A stretch of DNA of 64,000 bases from contig NC_091217.1 of NCBI RefSeq assembly GCF_040958095.1, positions 13,636,354 through 13,700,353 on the forward strand, in the 5' to 3' direction. The notes beneath the pieces were generated by a model that was not told the DNA's origin, made no database searches, and saw nothing but the letters and a program-made list of their open reading frames with translations. A program made the position numbers and the translations under genes. Source of the DNA: Procambarus clarkii (taxonomy: Eukaryota > Arthropoda > Malacostraca > Decapoda > Cambaridae). Below are positions 13,304 through 24,359 of the stretch, in pieces (positions within the stretch are counted from its first letter, which is position 1; the number at the start of each line of letters is the position of its first letter).

Positions 13304-14303
13304 TGTCGGAAAATCCGACACCATTTTATATCATACAGATAATAGCTGTATTGTATAAACAAGTTACCCATAGAAAACGTAACTTGTAGTGGAATTACCG
13401 TCTAAAGAAAACGGGATATCATCACCACACACTATTATAATTCACCACCTATTATGGTGGGAATTATTCTTAAATACATTAGTCTTTGGACTTTACCATC
13501 ATAAAAACATCTTATATAAATTAACTTAATTATCAATATTAAAGTAGAGTAAATGTGACCCTTCTATCACTTTCTGAAATGTGGACAATGTAAGCCAGGC
13601 GTCAGAGTGAGGAGGAAGGGGCAGCCATTGTTGTTTATACGAGACCAGAGGCTCACACGGGAGCAAATTCGGCTCCTGTTAAATTTACTTGGACGTAGTG
13701 TTATGGAAACTAAAGGTGTACCATTATCAACACGCTGTCTACAAATTCAAGTTAAGTGTTCTTTCCGAAACCCATTATCTATCATTAGTGGCCATTAATG
13801 TCATTGGGTAGGGTTAGCCGGTTAGGACGCGAAATCGCCTCATACTAAAGGTAATTAAGCCAGGTCTTTATTGTTCCATGTACTGTATAGTGTTTTCTCT
13901 GATATAGCTTGTCATATATAGGATTCTGGCTTCACAGCAAGCGCACTTTTGACAGGTCAAGACGAGGAAGCAAGATTTGTGCACCAGTTACTGGGTGATG
14001 GAAGCTACCTCAAAGAGGATAATTTGGTGTCTACACCCTAGTTATACCTGGTGGACTAACCTGCTGTACTATAAGATAAGGAACCACTTCAATGTATGTA
14101 GTTATTTCTGTAGTTTGATTGGCTGCATATATATAAATATAACCCCCCCTAATGTGTAGAGGATCGATTTGTGAGATTAAGAGATTATTGCAGAAATACA
14201 GTCCACTTATCATTATACAAATTGCTATCGAAGTATATAAATTAACGTAAATATAAATTCATATAAATTAAATAAATATAAATCTCACAGGTCGGTTCCC
14301 ACA
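13304..14303. mobile_element. Solo LTR, 1000 bp, second insertion in the same array
   Basis: The element starts TGTCGGAAAATCCGACACC and ends GGTCGGTTCCCACA. It is flanked by a perfect 5-bp duplication ACAGT (13299-13303 and 14304-14308). Excising the element with one ACAGT rebuilds the array motif CCAACAGTTACACC exactly. The first bases form a small hairpin (GTCGGA-AAA-TCCGAC). The interior has no recognisable coding capacity. A 5-bp duplication with TG...CA ends is typical of Gypsy or BEL/Pao elements; the family cannot be decided from a solo LTR. Confidence 0.87.
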
Positions 14304-14423
14304 ACAGTTACACCACCACCACCAGTTACACCACCACCACCACCAACAGTTACACCACCTCCAGTTACACCACCACCACCAACAGTTACACCACCACCAC
14401 CAGTTACACCACCACCACCACCA
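14304..14423. repeat. (CCA)n/GTTACA variable repeat, segment 3
   Basis: This is the last ~120 bp of the array, with the same units as 9441-11032. It ends directly against LINE-derived sequence at about 14425. Confidence 0.9.
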
Positions 14424-14424
14424 G

Positions 14425-16057
14425 CAGAGGAGGTAACAGGTAACAACACTGCATGGAACTAAAGCAGTTGGACCAGACTAAGTATCACCGTGGATACTAA
14501 AAGAGGTAACGCAGGCCCTCAGCGTGCCTCTGGCAAGGATCTTTACTAAGCCACTTTCGAACGGACAGTTGCCCAGTTGCTGGAAGAAGGCAAATGTGGT
14601 ACCAATTTTCCAGAAAGGAGACAGAGATGAGGCACTTGACTACAAACCTGTGTCACTGACAAGCATCCCTTGCAAAGCACTTGAAAGAATAATCAGATTA
14701 AGACTAGTTATATTTGTTATTACTATATAAATAAGAGAAATTTATAGGATAGGATTTATAGGAAATTTATATATAATTAGAGTAAATTACATATGTAAAC
14801 AAACATCAACGTGGGTGCAGAGAAAGAATATCATGCCTAACAAACCTTCTGGAATTCAATGATAGAGTAATAAAAACAAGGCGGGACAGGGAAGGATGGG
14901 CGGACTGCATATTTCTGGACTGCCAAAAAGCCTTTGATACAGTACCGCGCAGATTACTACACACACTTGAGAGGCAGGTGGGAATTAGCGCAAAAGCTTA
15001 ACATGGGTAATTAGGAATAACGTAACAGGCAGGAGCCAGAGAGTTACGGTAAGGGGCGAGAAGTCAGACTGGCGAACAATAACGAGCTGAGTACCTCAAG
15101 GATCAGCGCTGGGAATAATTCTATTTCTAATTTGCGTAAATGACACCCTACAGGAGTTGGGTCTTATATGTCAATGTTTGTGGATGAAGCAAAATTAATG
15201 ACAAGAATTGTGACAAATGAGGATTGTAAAATCCTCCAAGAGGACTTGAACAAGTTGTAGAGATGGTCAGAGAAATGGCTACTGGAGTTCAATACGAGCA
15301 ACTGTAAAGTTATGGAAATGGGACTAGGTGATAGGAGATCAAAGGGACAGTACACGATGAAGGGGAACTGCCTACTTGTGACGATACGAGAAAGGGACCT
15401 GGGAGTGGACGTAACACCTAATCTAACTTCTGAGGCACATATAAATATGACAGCAATAACAGCGTACTCTACTCTAGCAAAAGTTACAACGTCATTCAGA
15501 AACCTAAGTAAGGAGGCATTTAGAGCACTTTATACCACCTATGTGAGACAAGCCTCAGAGTATGCAGCCCCATCAAGGAACCTCCATCTGAAGAAACACA
15601 TAAGAAACTGGAAAATGTTCAGAAGTTTGCGACGAGACTCGTCCCATAGTTACTAGGGCCGGGAAATGAAGAGCGCCTGAAAGAACTGAACCTGACGACT
15701 ATAGAAAACAGGTGAGAGAGAGAAGACATACAAAATATTCAGGAGGGATTGACAAAGTGGAAATAAATGAAATGTTCATACTGAACACCAATAGAACAAG
15801 GGAACAGGGAACCAATAGAATGGGTGGAAGCTTCAAACTCAGTTGAGTCACAGAAATGTTAGAAAGTTTTCCTTTAGCGTGAGAGTAGTGGGAAAATGGA
15901 ACCAACTAAAGGATCAGGTTGTGGAAGCGAACTCAATTTATAGTTTTAAAAAGTAGATTTAATATAGAAAGAGGACAGGATTTATTGCTTTAAATAACCG
16001 GGGGCGAGAAAGGCGGGATGCAATTGCAAATGCTCGATCCTGCAGGCACAGACAGGC

Positions 16058-16061
<4 letters not shown>
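14425..16061 (+). mobile_element. Decayed LINE (RT-C-terminal part), plus strand
   Basis: The segment carries the RT half of a non-LTR retrotransposon of the same family as the better copy at 28057-29581. Translating across frames gives the N-terminal RT region (WKKANVVPIF, SLTSIPCK), motif A (FLDCQKAFDTVP) and motif B with a stop (S-stop-VPQGS at about 15088). The catalytic motif reads FVDEAK instead of FADDAK, near 15180. The C-terminal LYTTYVRQ-type region follows. About 100 bp of AT-rich DNA (roughly 14705-14805) replaces the segment between the RT N-terminus and the REGKSCLT-like region. Several frameshifts and stops make it dead. It is 5'-truncated at the minisatellite boundary and its 3' end passes into (CA)n. 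CR1/L2/jockey-like affinity is an inference. Confidence 0.88.

Positions 16062-16130
<69 letters not shown>
16062..16130. repeat. (CA)n microsatellite at the LINE 3' end
   Basis: About 34 CA repeats directly follow the AAGTA that closes the LINE. The same family ends in a GAGTACACAC tail at 28057 (minus strand) and at about 45000. Confidence 0.97.
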
Positions 16131-16134
<4 letters not shown>

Positions 16135-16295
16135 GCGCTGTCTTCTCCCGCGTGCAGAAACTAACACGTTATCACAGCGGACTTTCTGCCTACAACTAAT
16201 TAAAAAAGTTCACATAAGAATTTTTCGGATGCGGAAATAGTTCGCAATAAAGAAAGTTGGAGAAATAAAAAACCTCTTTCACTGTGGAATTTAAC

Positions 16296-17459
16296 AACGT
16301 GGCGAGGCTATACACACCTGTCACCTCTCTACGTGGCGAGGCTATACACACCTGTCACCTCTCGACGTGGCGAGGATATACACACCTGCCACCTCTCTAC
16401 GTGGCGAGGATATACACACCTGCTACCTCACTATATGGCGAGGATATACACACCTGCCACATCTCTACGTGGCGAGGCTACACACCTGCCACATCTCTAC
16501 GTGGCGAGGCTACACACCTGCCACCTCTCTACGTGGCGAGGCTATACACACCTGTCACCTCTCAACGTGGCGAGGATATACACACCTGCCACCTCTCAAC
16601 GTGGCGAGGCTATACACACCTGTCACCTCTCTACGTGGCGAGGATATACACACCTGCCTCCTCTCTACGTGGCGAGGCTACACACCTGCCACCTCTCTAC
16701 GTGGCGAGGATATACACACCTGCCACCTCTCAACGTGGCGAGGCTATACACACCTGTCACCTCTCTACGTGGCGAGGATATACACACCTGCCTCCTCTCT
16801 ACGTGGCGAGGCTATACACACCTGTCACCTCTCAACGTGGCGAGGATATACACACCTGCCACCTCTCAACGTGGCGAGGCTATACACACCTGCCTCCTCT
16901 CTACGTGGCGAGGATATACACACCTGCCACCTCTCAACGTGGCGAGGCTATACACACCTGCCTCCTCTCTACGTGGCGAGGCTACACACCTGCCACCTCT
17001 CTACGTGGCGAGGCTATACACACCTGTCACCTCTCAACGTGGCGAGGATATACACACCTGCCTCCTCTCTATGTGGCGAGGATATACACACCTGCCTCCT
17101 CTCTACGTGGCGAGGATACACACACCTGTCACCTCTCTACGTGGCGAGGATATACACACCTGCCACCTCTCTACGTGGCGAGGATATACACACCTGTCAC
17201 CTCTCTACGTGGCGAGGATATACACACCTGCCACCTCTCTACGTGGCGAGGATACACACACCTGCCACCTCTCTACGTGGCGAGGATATACACACCTGCC
17301 ACCTCTCTACGTGGCGAGGATATACACACCTGCCACCTCTCTACGTGGCGAGGATATACACACCTGTCACCTCTCTACGTGGCGAGGATATACACACCTG
17401 CCACCTCTCTACGTGGCGAGGATACACACACCTGTCACCTCTCTACGTGGCGAGGATAC
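16296..17459. repeat. 34-bp minisatellite (~34 copies)
   Basis: The unit contains CTCTCTACGTGGCGAGG, ATATACACACCTG and CCAC/TCAC. Variants are CTCAACGTGG, GAGGCT for GAGGAT, TGCCTCCTC, and shortened units lacking TATA. Open frames of up to 421 codons occur in all three plus-strand frames, which shows that they are repeat artefacts. Confidence 0.95.
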
Positions 17460-18462
17460 TGTTCCGTCCCGGACTTCCTGAGGAGGGTTGGGGCTTATGG
17501 AGCTTAAACGTCCAAAGAGCTCTCGTTACTGCACCAGACTGTTCCTCACGTACAGGTACACAACTTCCCCCAACCACTTTCTGCCGGAACAGACAACCGA
17601 CCTCGGCAAACACCCTACTTGAGCCGCCGTGACTCCCCACTTTCTCCTTGTTTGGAATGATCTCCTCAATCCCCCTTTTTGTAAATTAGTATTTACTATC
17701 ACCCTGTTCACAGCCGTAATTCTCTCTTTGCTTTCTGGAAAGCCTCATCAGGACAAGGGCAAACACCTGTTAACTAAATACATTTAATAACAAAGAACAT
17801 GTACAGTACACTACATAAAGAGATGAAAATAGTAACATAAGACACTAAGCTTCTACAACCTGGTTGCAATCCCATACCATCCTGGCTTCACCAACTGTCT
17901 ATATCAAGTGGTTGCCCAACTCCTGGCTCGCCACTTATTTAACCACCCCTCACCTACTATAACAATATGGAACAGTCAGCCCTAAAATGCATATATGTAA
18001 TTCAGCCTATGGCTGAAACACTAAAAAAAACACCAGCATAAGTATTCCTCAACACAAAAATGGTCCATCACCCACCTTCCACTGCATCTTACACGTCAAT
18101 GACATTCAAGCACTCTCCCGACACACTATAAGCAACCACCATGAACCACCGCTCTACATCTAGAGGCTCACTACCCTGTATATCTCTAGGTTCTTACAGA
18201 ACTACGTAATAACAATACAAACAAGGTAACATAAACCACACAATCGGTGAACTGTAGCTTTAAGAAGCATGCCATGAAAAGTGATAAAATGGTAGTGGAT
18301 GAGTGGTACACTCTCAGAGTGCTAATTTCACATCAAAGCACCACGAAGGGTTCAATGTTAGGAGATGATAATGTGTTGGGAGCTGTATTTGCTTGATAAT
18401 GTGTTGAAACACGAAAACCTTTGCAACTTTCGTTTTATTTTCCTAGTGGATACTTATGTGCA

Positions 18463-18464
<2 letters not shown>
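17460..18464. other. Unassigned, gene-free stretch
   Basis: I see no coding signal, tRNA or clear repeat. The left part is moderately GC-rich and directly follows the 34-bp array; the rest is AT-richer with no open frame over 65 codons that resembles a protein. Confidence 0.6.
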
Positions 18465-18561
<97 letters not shown>

Positions 18562-18570
18562 TATATATAG
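18465..18570. repeat. (TA)n microsatellite
   Basis: About 100 bp of nearly pure TA with two TTATAT phase changes. It can form cruciforms. Confidence 0.95.
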
Positions 18571-19796
18571 TAACAATTTACCTGTTATACCATAAGTCTG
18601 CCATACCATTACCATGGTGCTATATATAATTAACATAATTCCATGTATGGAGAACCAGCACATCTGGCCCCAGACCATCTCACGCCCACACACCCACACG
18701 CTAGTTAATAGTCTTTACAACCGCTATTTGCGTAATTGGGGTCAATCCGTGTCCCCTCGTGCTGTTCCCTGGCGAGCGTGCACGTGCGTTCGAGTACGTG
18801 CGCGCCTGGGCACGTGTTCGTGCATGTTTATTGACTGCATTAATATGACCTGAATAAAACAGCCCGGCCCAAATGGGGACATACTGAGTGACGGGCCAGA
18901 GTGAGTGCTCTCTTGAGTCCAGGAGGAGGCGGAGAAGGGGGAAGAGAAGGAGGAGGGGAGGAGGAGGAAGAGCAGGGGGAGGGGTGAGGGCGCAGGGGAA
19001 GGAGGGAGGGGACAGGAGAAAAGATAGCATAAGACTAAGAATAAGACGATAACGTGGAAGACTCATGGAGAGATGACATGTCTGATAAGACATACCTCCG
19101 AGATAAAGTTGTAACAATATCTACATTGTGCGTAAGTTTAATATTGTTTATATAAACTGACAAATTAAAATAATGCCGAGACAGGAATTTTTGGTTGGAC
19201 ACCTTCCTGTAAACAGTAGACCAGAGGGCCAGCCAGGGGAAGTAATACATTATAACAACCTTACCGCTAGCCAACGGAGACTTCCATACCATTACCATAG
19301 TGCTATACCTAACATAGCCAACGAACATGCGTTAATAACTTACCAGCAGCTGCCAATTTACACAAACTTAGATAAAATGGGTAAGAAAGAAGGAAATCTG
19401 GGTCCCAAATATTGGAACAGTTGATTATGAGGAACTGACTCATAACGTGACTCTTGAAGATTGAACAAGTTTAAGACAGTTTGGGGGAGTGTTGAAGAGA
19501 CGCCGCCGGGGGGGGGGGGGAGCAAGGTGACAACATTCACCTTACCAGGTCTTGAACTTTTAGCATTTGCCTGCAGATGTTCTCTGTGAGAATTCGAGTG
19601 TTGTGCTGTTGAACATTACGGATGTTCTCTGGCACTTAACACATGGACTCACCTTGAGCTGCGACAGGTCCCGCCCCTCCGATTCATTACCTGCAACCAG
19701 ATAAATATGTTTAAAGCACAAGACGAGTATAAAGCAATATGATAATGTAATTACAGAATAACATAGTTAAAGAACAGAATGATTAGAGAATAACAG
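18571..19796. other. Unassigned stretch with a purine-rich block
   Basis: No gene is recognised. A ~115-bp GA/GGAG purine-rich block lies at about 18905-19025, and a run of about 14 G at 19508-19521. A diverged direct repeat (CCATACCATTACCAT followed by GTGCTATA) occurs at 18600-18625 and 19286-19311; the ~685-bp spacing could mark a decayed element, but no TG...CA ends were found. Confidence 0.5.
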
Positions 19797-19950
19797 TGGA
19801 ACAGAACTCGGCTCTGTGGTACAGTGGTACAGCACTCAGCTCTGTGGTACAGCACTCAGCTGTGTGGTACAGTGGTACAGCACTCAGCTCTGTGGTACAG
19901 CACTCAGTTGTGTGGTACAGTGGTACAGCACTCAACTTGGTGCTGTGAAG
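19797..19950. repeat. Short minisatellite of TGGTACAGCACTCAG units
   Basis: Alternating long and short units give a ~48-bp higher-order period repeated about three times (TGGTACAGTGGTACAGCACT). Confidence 0.85.
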
Positions 19951-20317
19951 GTACAGTGGTGAATGATGGAAGGAGCTCCCATTGTACACGCCTAGAGAAG
20001 ACTTCAGGTGTGGCTTGGGAGGCCTAGTAACCCACACCTGAGCCACACCCTACACACACCTGAGCCACACCACTCTGCAAGATAGTGAGAGGAGAGTGGG
20101 TCAGAGGGGGTGGCGCAGCACCACCCTCCCCCCATAACTGTCAGGCTGTGAGTCAGCCGCCCACGAGAAATACGCTAACGACCCCTCGAACGACCCCCTC
20201 GAACGACCCCACGAACGCCATCTGATCGTCCAGGTTAGCGCCACGAGGAGTAAGGGAGACGGGACTCACAGCAGGAGGTGAAAAATCACTCGGTAGAAAA
20301 GCAGGAAAAAGCAGAAA

Positions 20318-20520
20318 CAGCTAGCCCCCGCGTGACCCAGTGGTAACACATTCGCCACGCGCTTCGCGAGTGATTTGGCCAGGGTTCGTATCCTCGCCGG
20401 GGAGGATTGACTAGGCGTTAATCCTGAACTATAGCCTCTGTTCACCCAGCAGTAAATGGGTACCTGGTTGTTAAACGATTGGCCGGGTCGTATTCCAGGG
20501 AGCATATAGGAGTAAGGACT
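20318..20520 (+). mobile_element. tRNA-derived SINE
   Basis: The 5' part looks like an RNA polymerase III promoter: an A-box-like GTGACCCAGTGG at about 20331 and a B-box-like GGTTCGTATCC near 20383. CCCCGCG...CGGGG can pair as an acceptor-like stem. Downstream, AGCAGTAAATGGGTACCTGG (20450-20469) forms a core shared with the SINE at 47083. The Ala-like tRNA origin is a guess. It is not a functional tRNA gene because the stems are imperfect and a body of about 130 bp follows. Confidence 0.75.
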
Positions 20521-20633
20521 TGCCTGAACTATGCTTGCTAGTGACTGTACAAGAATGGAGGAACTCTTGTATGTATCAATACACAGAGGAAGAGATCAAG
20601 CTTGAGCAGGAGGCCACTACACCCAACACTTGC

Positions 20634-22112
20634 CCAGGACCTCCCCCACCCCTCCCCCCCTCACCTTGCCCAGGACCTCCCTCCCCCACCCTCACCTTGC
20701 CCAGGACCTCCCCCACCCTCACCTTGCCCAGGACCTCCCCCACCCCTCCCCCCCCTCACCTTGCCCAAGACCTCCCCCACCCCTCACCTTGCCCAGGACC
20801 TCCCCCCCCTCACCTTGCCCAGGACCTCCCCCACCCTCGCCTTGCCCAGGACCTCCCCCACCCCCCCCTCACCTTGCCCAGGACCTCCCCCACCCCCCCC
20901 CCTCACCTTGCCCAGGACCTCCCCCACCCCCCCTCACCTTGCCCAGGACCTCCCCCACCCCTCCCCCCCCTCACCTTGCCCAGGACCTCCCCCACCCTCC
21001 CCCCTCACCTTGCCCAGGACCTCCCCCACCCTCACCTTGCCCAGGACCTCCCCCACCCCTCCCCCCCCTCACCTTGCCCAGGACCTCCCCCACCCTCCCC
21101 CCTCACCTTGCCCAGGACCTCCCCCACCCTCACCTTGCCCAGGACCTCCCCCACCCCTCCCCCCCCTCACCTTGCCCAGGACCTCCCCCACCCTCACCTT
21201 GCCCAGGACCTCCCCCACCCTCACCTTGCCCAGGACCTCCCCCACCCCCCCCCCCTCACCTTGCCCAGGACCTCCCCCACCCTCCCCCCTCACCTTGCCC
21301 AGGACCTCCCCCACCCTCACCTTGCCCAGGACCTCCCCCACCCCTCCCCCCCCTCACCTTGCCCAGGACCTCCCCCACCCCTCCCCCCCCTCACCTTGCC
21401 CAGGACCTCCCCCACCCCTCCCCCCCCTCACCTTGCCCAGGACCTCCCCCACCCCTCCCCCCCCCTCACCTTGCCCAGGACCTCCCCCACCCCTCCCCCC
21501 CTCACCTTGCCCAGGACCTCCCCCCCCTCACCTTGCCCAGGACCTCCCCCCCCTCACCTTGCCCAGGACCTCCCCCCCCCCCTCACCTTGCCCAGGACCT
21601 CCCCCACCCCTCCCCCCCCTCACCTTGCCCAGGACCTCCCCCACCCCTCCCCCCCCTCACCTTGCCCAGGACCTCCCCCACCCCTCCCCCCCCTCACCTT
21701 GCCCAGGACCTCCCCCCCCCTCACCTTGCCCAGGACCTCCCCCCCCTCACCTTGCCCAGGACCTCCCCCACCCCTCCCCCCCCTCACCTTGCCCAGGACC
21801 TCCCCCACCCCTCCCCCCCCTCACCTTGCCCAGGACCTCCCCCCCCCTCACCTTGCCCAGGACCTCCCCCCCCCTCACCTTGCCCAGGACCTCCCCCCCC
21901 TCACCTTGCCCAGGACCTCCCCCCCCCTCACCTTGCCCAGGACCTCCCCCCCCCCTCACCTTGCCCAGGACCTCCCCCACCCCTCCCCCCCCTCACCTTG
22001 CCCAGGACCTCCCCCACCCTCCCCCCTCACCTTGCCCAGGACCTCCCCCACCCTCACCTTGCCCAGGACCTCCCCCACCCCTCCCCCCCCTCACCTTGCC
22101 CAGGACCCCCCC
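20634..22112. repeat. ~36-bp C-rich minisatellite (~45 copies)
   Basis: The unit is CTCACCTTGCCCAGGACCT followed by C5-8 and optional ACCC(T)CCCCC. Unit length changes with these optional blocks (about 24 to 37 bp). Open frames of ~500 codons exist in all three plus frames and are artefacts. The unit contains GCCCAGG and C runs, so the minus strand is G-rich. Confidence 0.95.
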
Positions 22113-22235
22113 AGTAGGGGAATGACCCATAAAAGTCCTCTTGTGTCTTTTAAGATGAGTTACGGGGGGAGGAGGGAAGCTGATACCGCCCCGGAGCGGC
22201 AATATCCGAGTACCACAAATCCTCGCGGCACGCAT

Positions 22236-23006
22236 GAGTTACGAGCGGCCCGCCGGGTGAGAGTTACGAGCGGCCCGCCGGGTGAGAGTTACGAGCGGCC
22301 CGCCGGGTGAGAGTTACGAGCGGCCCGCCGGGTGAGAGTTACGAGCGGCCCGCCGGGTGAGAGTTACGAGCGGCCCGCCGGGTGAGAGTTACGAGCGGCC
22401 CGCCGGGTGAGAGTTACGAGCGGCCCGCCGGGTGAGAGTTACGAGCGGCCCGCCGGGTGAGAGTTACGAGCGGCCCGCCGGGTGAGAGTTACGAGCGGCC
22501 CGCCGGGTGAGAGTTACGAGCGGCCCGCCGGGTGAGAGTTACGAGCGGCCCGCCGGGTGAGAGTTACGAGCGGCCCGCCGGGTGAGAGTTACGAGCGGCC
22601 CGCCGGGTGAGAGTTACGAGCGGCCCGCCGGGTGAGAGTTACGAGCGGCCCGCCGGGTGAGAGTTACGAGCGGCCCGCCGGGTGAGAGTTACGAGCGGCC
22701 CGCCGGGTGAGAGTTACGAGCGGCCCGCCGGGTGAGAGTTACGAGCGGCCCGCCGGGTGAGAGTTACGAGCGGCCCGCCGGGTGAGAGTTACGAGCGGCC
22801 CGCCGGGTGAGAGTTACGAGCGGCCCGCCGGGTGAGAGTTACGAGCGGCCCGCCGGGTGAGAGTTACGAGCGGCCCGCCGGGTGAGAGTTACGAGCGGCC
22901 CGCCGGGTGAGAGTTACGAGCGGCCCGCCGGGTGAGAGTTACGAGCGGCCCGCCGGGTGAGAGTTACGAGCGGCCCGCCGGGTGAGAGTTACGAACGGCC
23001 CGCCGG
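22236..23006. repeat. 25-bp CpG-rich minisatellite, ~31 near-identical copies
   Basis: The unit is GAGTTACGAGCGGCCCGC plus CGGGTGA. All copies appear identical except the last, which has GAACGG for GAGCGG. Each unit has several CpGs. Such homogeneity implies very recent amplification or gene-conversion-like homogenisation. Confidence 0.97.
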
Positions 23007-23047
23007 TTTAAATAGGTTTCCAAAACTTTTAACCAAAACCTACGTAC

Positions 23048-23643
23048 CTAACCCTAATTTGAAACCTTGCGACACCTTTTATACCCTAATTTGAAACTGT
23101 GACACCTTTTGTACCCTAATTTCAAACTTTGTGACACCTTTTGTACCCTAATTTGAAACTGTGACACCTTTTGTACCCTAATTTCAAACTTTGTGACACC
23201 TTTTGTACCCTAATTTGAAACTGACACCTTTTGTACCCTAATTTCAAACTTTGTGACACCTTTTGTACCCTAATTTCAAACTTTGTGACACCTTTTGTAC
23301 CCTAATTTCAAACTTTGTGACACCTTTTGTACCCTAATTTCAAACTTTGTGACACCTTTTGTACCCTAATTTGAAACTGTGACACCTTTTGTACCCTAAT
23401 TTCAAACTTTGTGACACCTTTTGTACCCTAATTTCAAACTTTGTGACACCTTTTGTACCCTAATTTGAAACTGACACCTTTTGTACCCTAATTTCAAACT
23501 TTGTGACACCTTTTGTACCCTAATTTGAAACTGTGACACCTTTTGTACCCTAATTTCAAACTTTGTGACACCTTTTGTACCCTAATTTCAAACTTTGTGA
23601 CACCTTTTGTACCCTAATTTCAAACTTTGTGACACCTTTTATA
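23048..23643. repeat. ~32-bp AT-rich minisatellite (~19 copies)
   Basis: The unit contains TTTTGTACCCTAATTTC, AAACTTTGTG and ACACC. Two shortened variants (TTGAAACTGTGACACC and TTGAAACTGACACC) alternate with the full unit. Confidence 0.94.
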
Positions 23644-23783
23644 AAGCGTTTAAAAGTTAAAATGTTAAAATAAGAATAAAATAGGAAATGTAAAAATATA
23701 AAAATATATTTCTACATTTAGTAAAATAAAAGAGGATCATAATAAAGGTTGGTTCATTATTTTTATTAATTTTTCATTTGTAA

Positions 23784-24345
23784 TAGTGTGGTGTAGTAGT
23801 GTGGTGTAGTAGTGTGGTGTAGTGGTGTGGTGTAGTGGCGTGGTGTAGTGGCGTGGTGTAGCAGCCTGGTGTAGTAGTGTGGTGTAGTGGCGTGGTGTAG
23901 CAGCCTGGTGTAGTAGTGTGGTGTAGTAGTGTGGTGTAGTGGCGTGGTGTAGCAGCCTGGTGTAGTAGTGTGGTGTAGTAGTGTGGTGTAGTGGCGTGGT
24001 GTAGCAGCCTGGTGTAGTAGTGTGGAGTAGTGGTGTGGTGTAGTGGCGTGGTGTAGCAGCCTGGTGTAGTAGTGTGGTGTAGTAGTGTGGTGTAGTGGCG
24101 TGGTGTAGCAGCCTGGTGTAGTAGTGTGGTGTAGTAGTGTGGTGTAGTGGCGTGGTGTAGCAGCCTGGTGTAGTAGTGTGGTGTAGTAGCCTGGTGAAGT
24201 AGTGTGGTGTAGTGGCTTGGTGTAGTAACATGTAGTGGCATGGTGTAGTAGCCTCGTGTAGTAGCATGGTGTAGTGGTGTGGTGTAGTAGCATGGTGTAG
24301 TAACGTATAGTAGAATGGTGTAGTGGCGTGGTGTAGTAGCTTGGT
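23784..24345. repeat. 13-bp minisatellite with a 52-bp higher-order unit
   Basis: Monomers of AGTGTGGTGTAGT type (13 bp) differ at a few sites (GTAGTG, GTGGCG, GCAGCC). From about 23850 to 24170 they recur as an ordered 4-mer, GCAGCC-GTAGTG-GTAGTG-GTGGCG, giving a ~52-bp higher-order repeat. The array ends near the endonuclease part of the LINE that follows. Confidence 0.92.
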
Positions 24346-24359
24346 ACTGGCATGCACAG

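Noticed and set aside
18600..19311. A pair of LTRs suggested by a ~25-bp direct repeat 685 bp apart
   Set aside because: The similarity does not extend beyond ~25-30 bp and no TG...CA ends or duplications were found.
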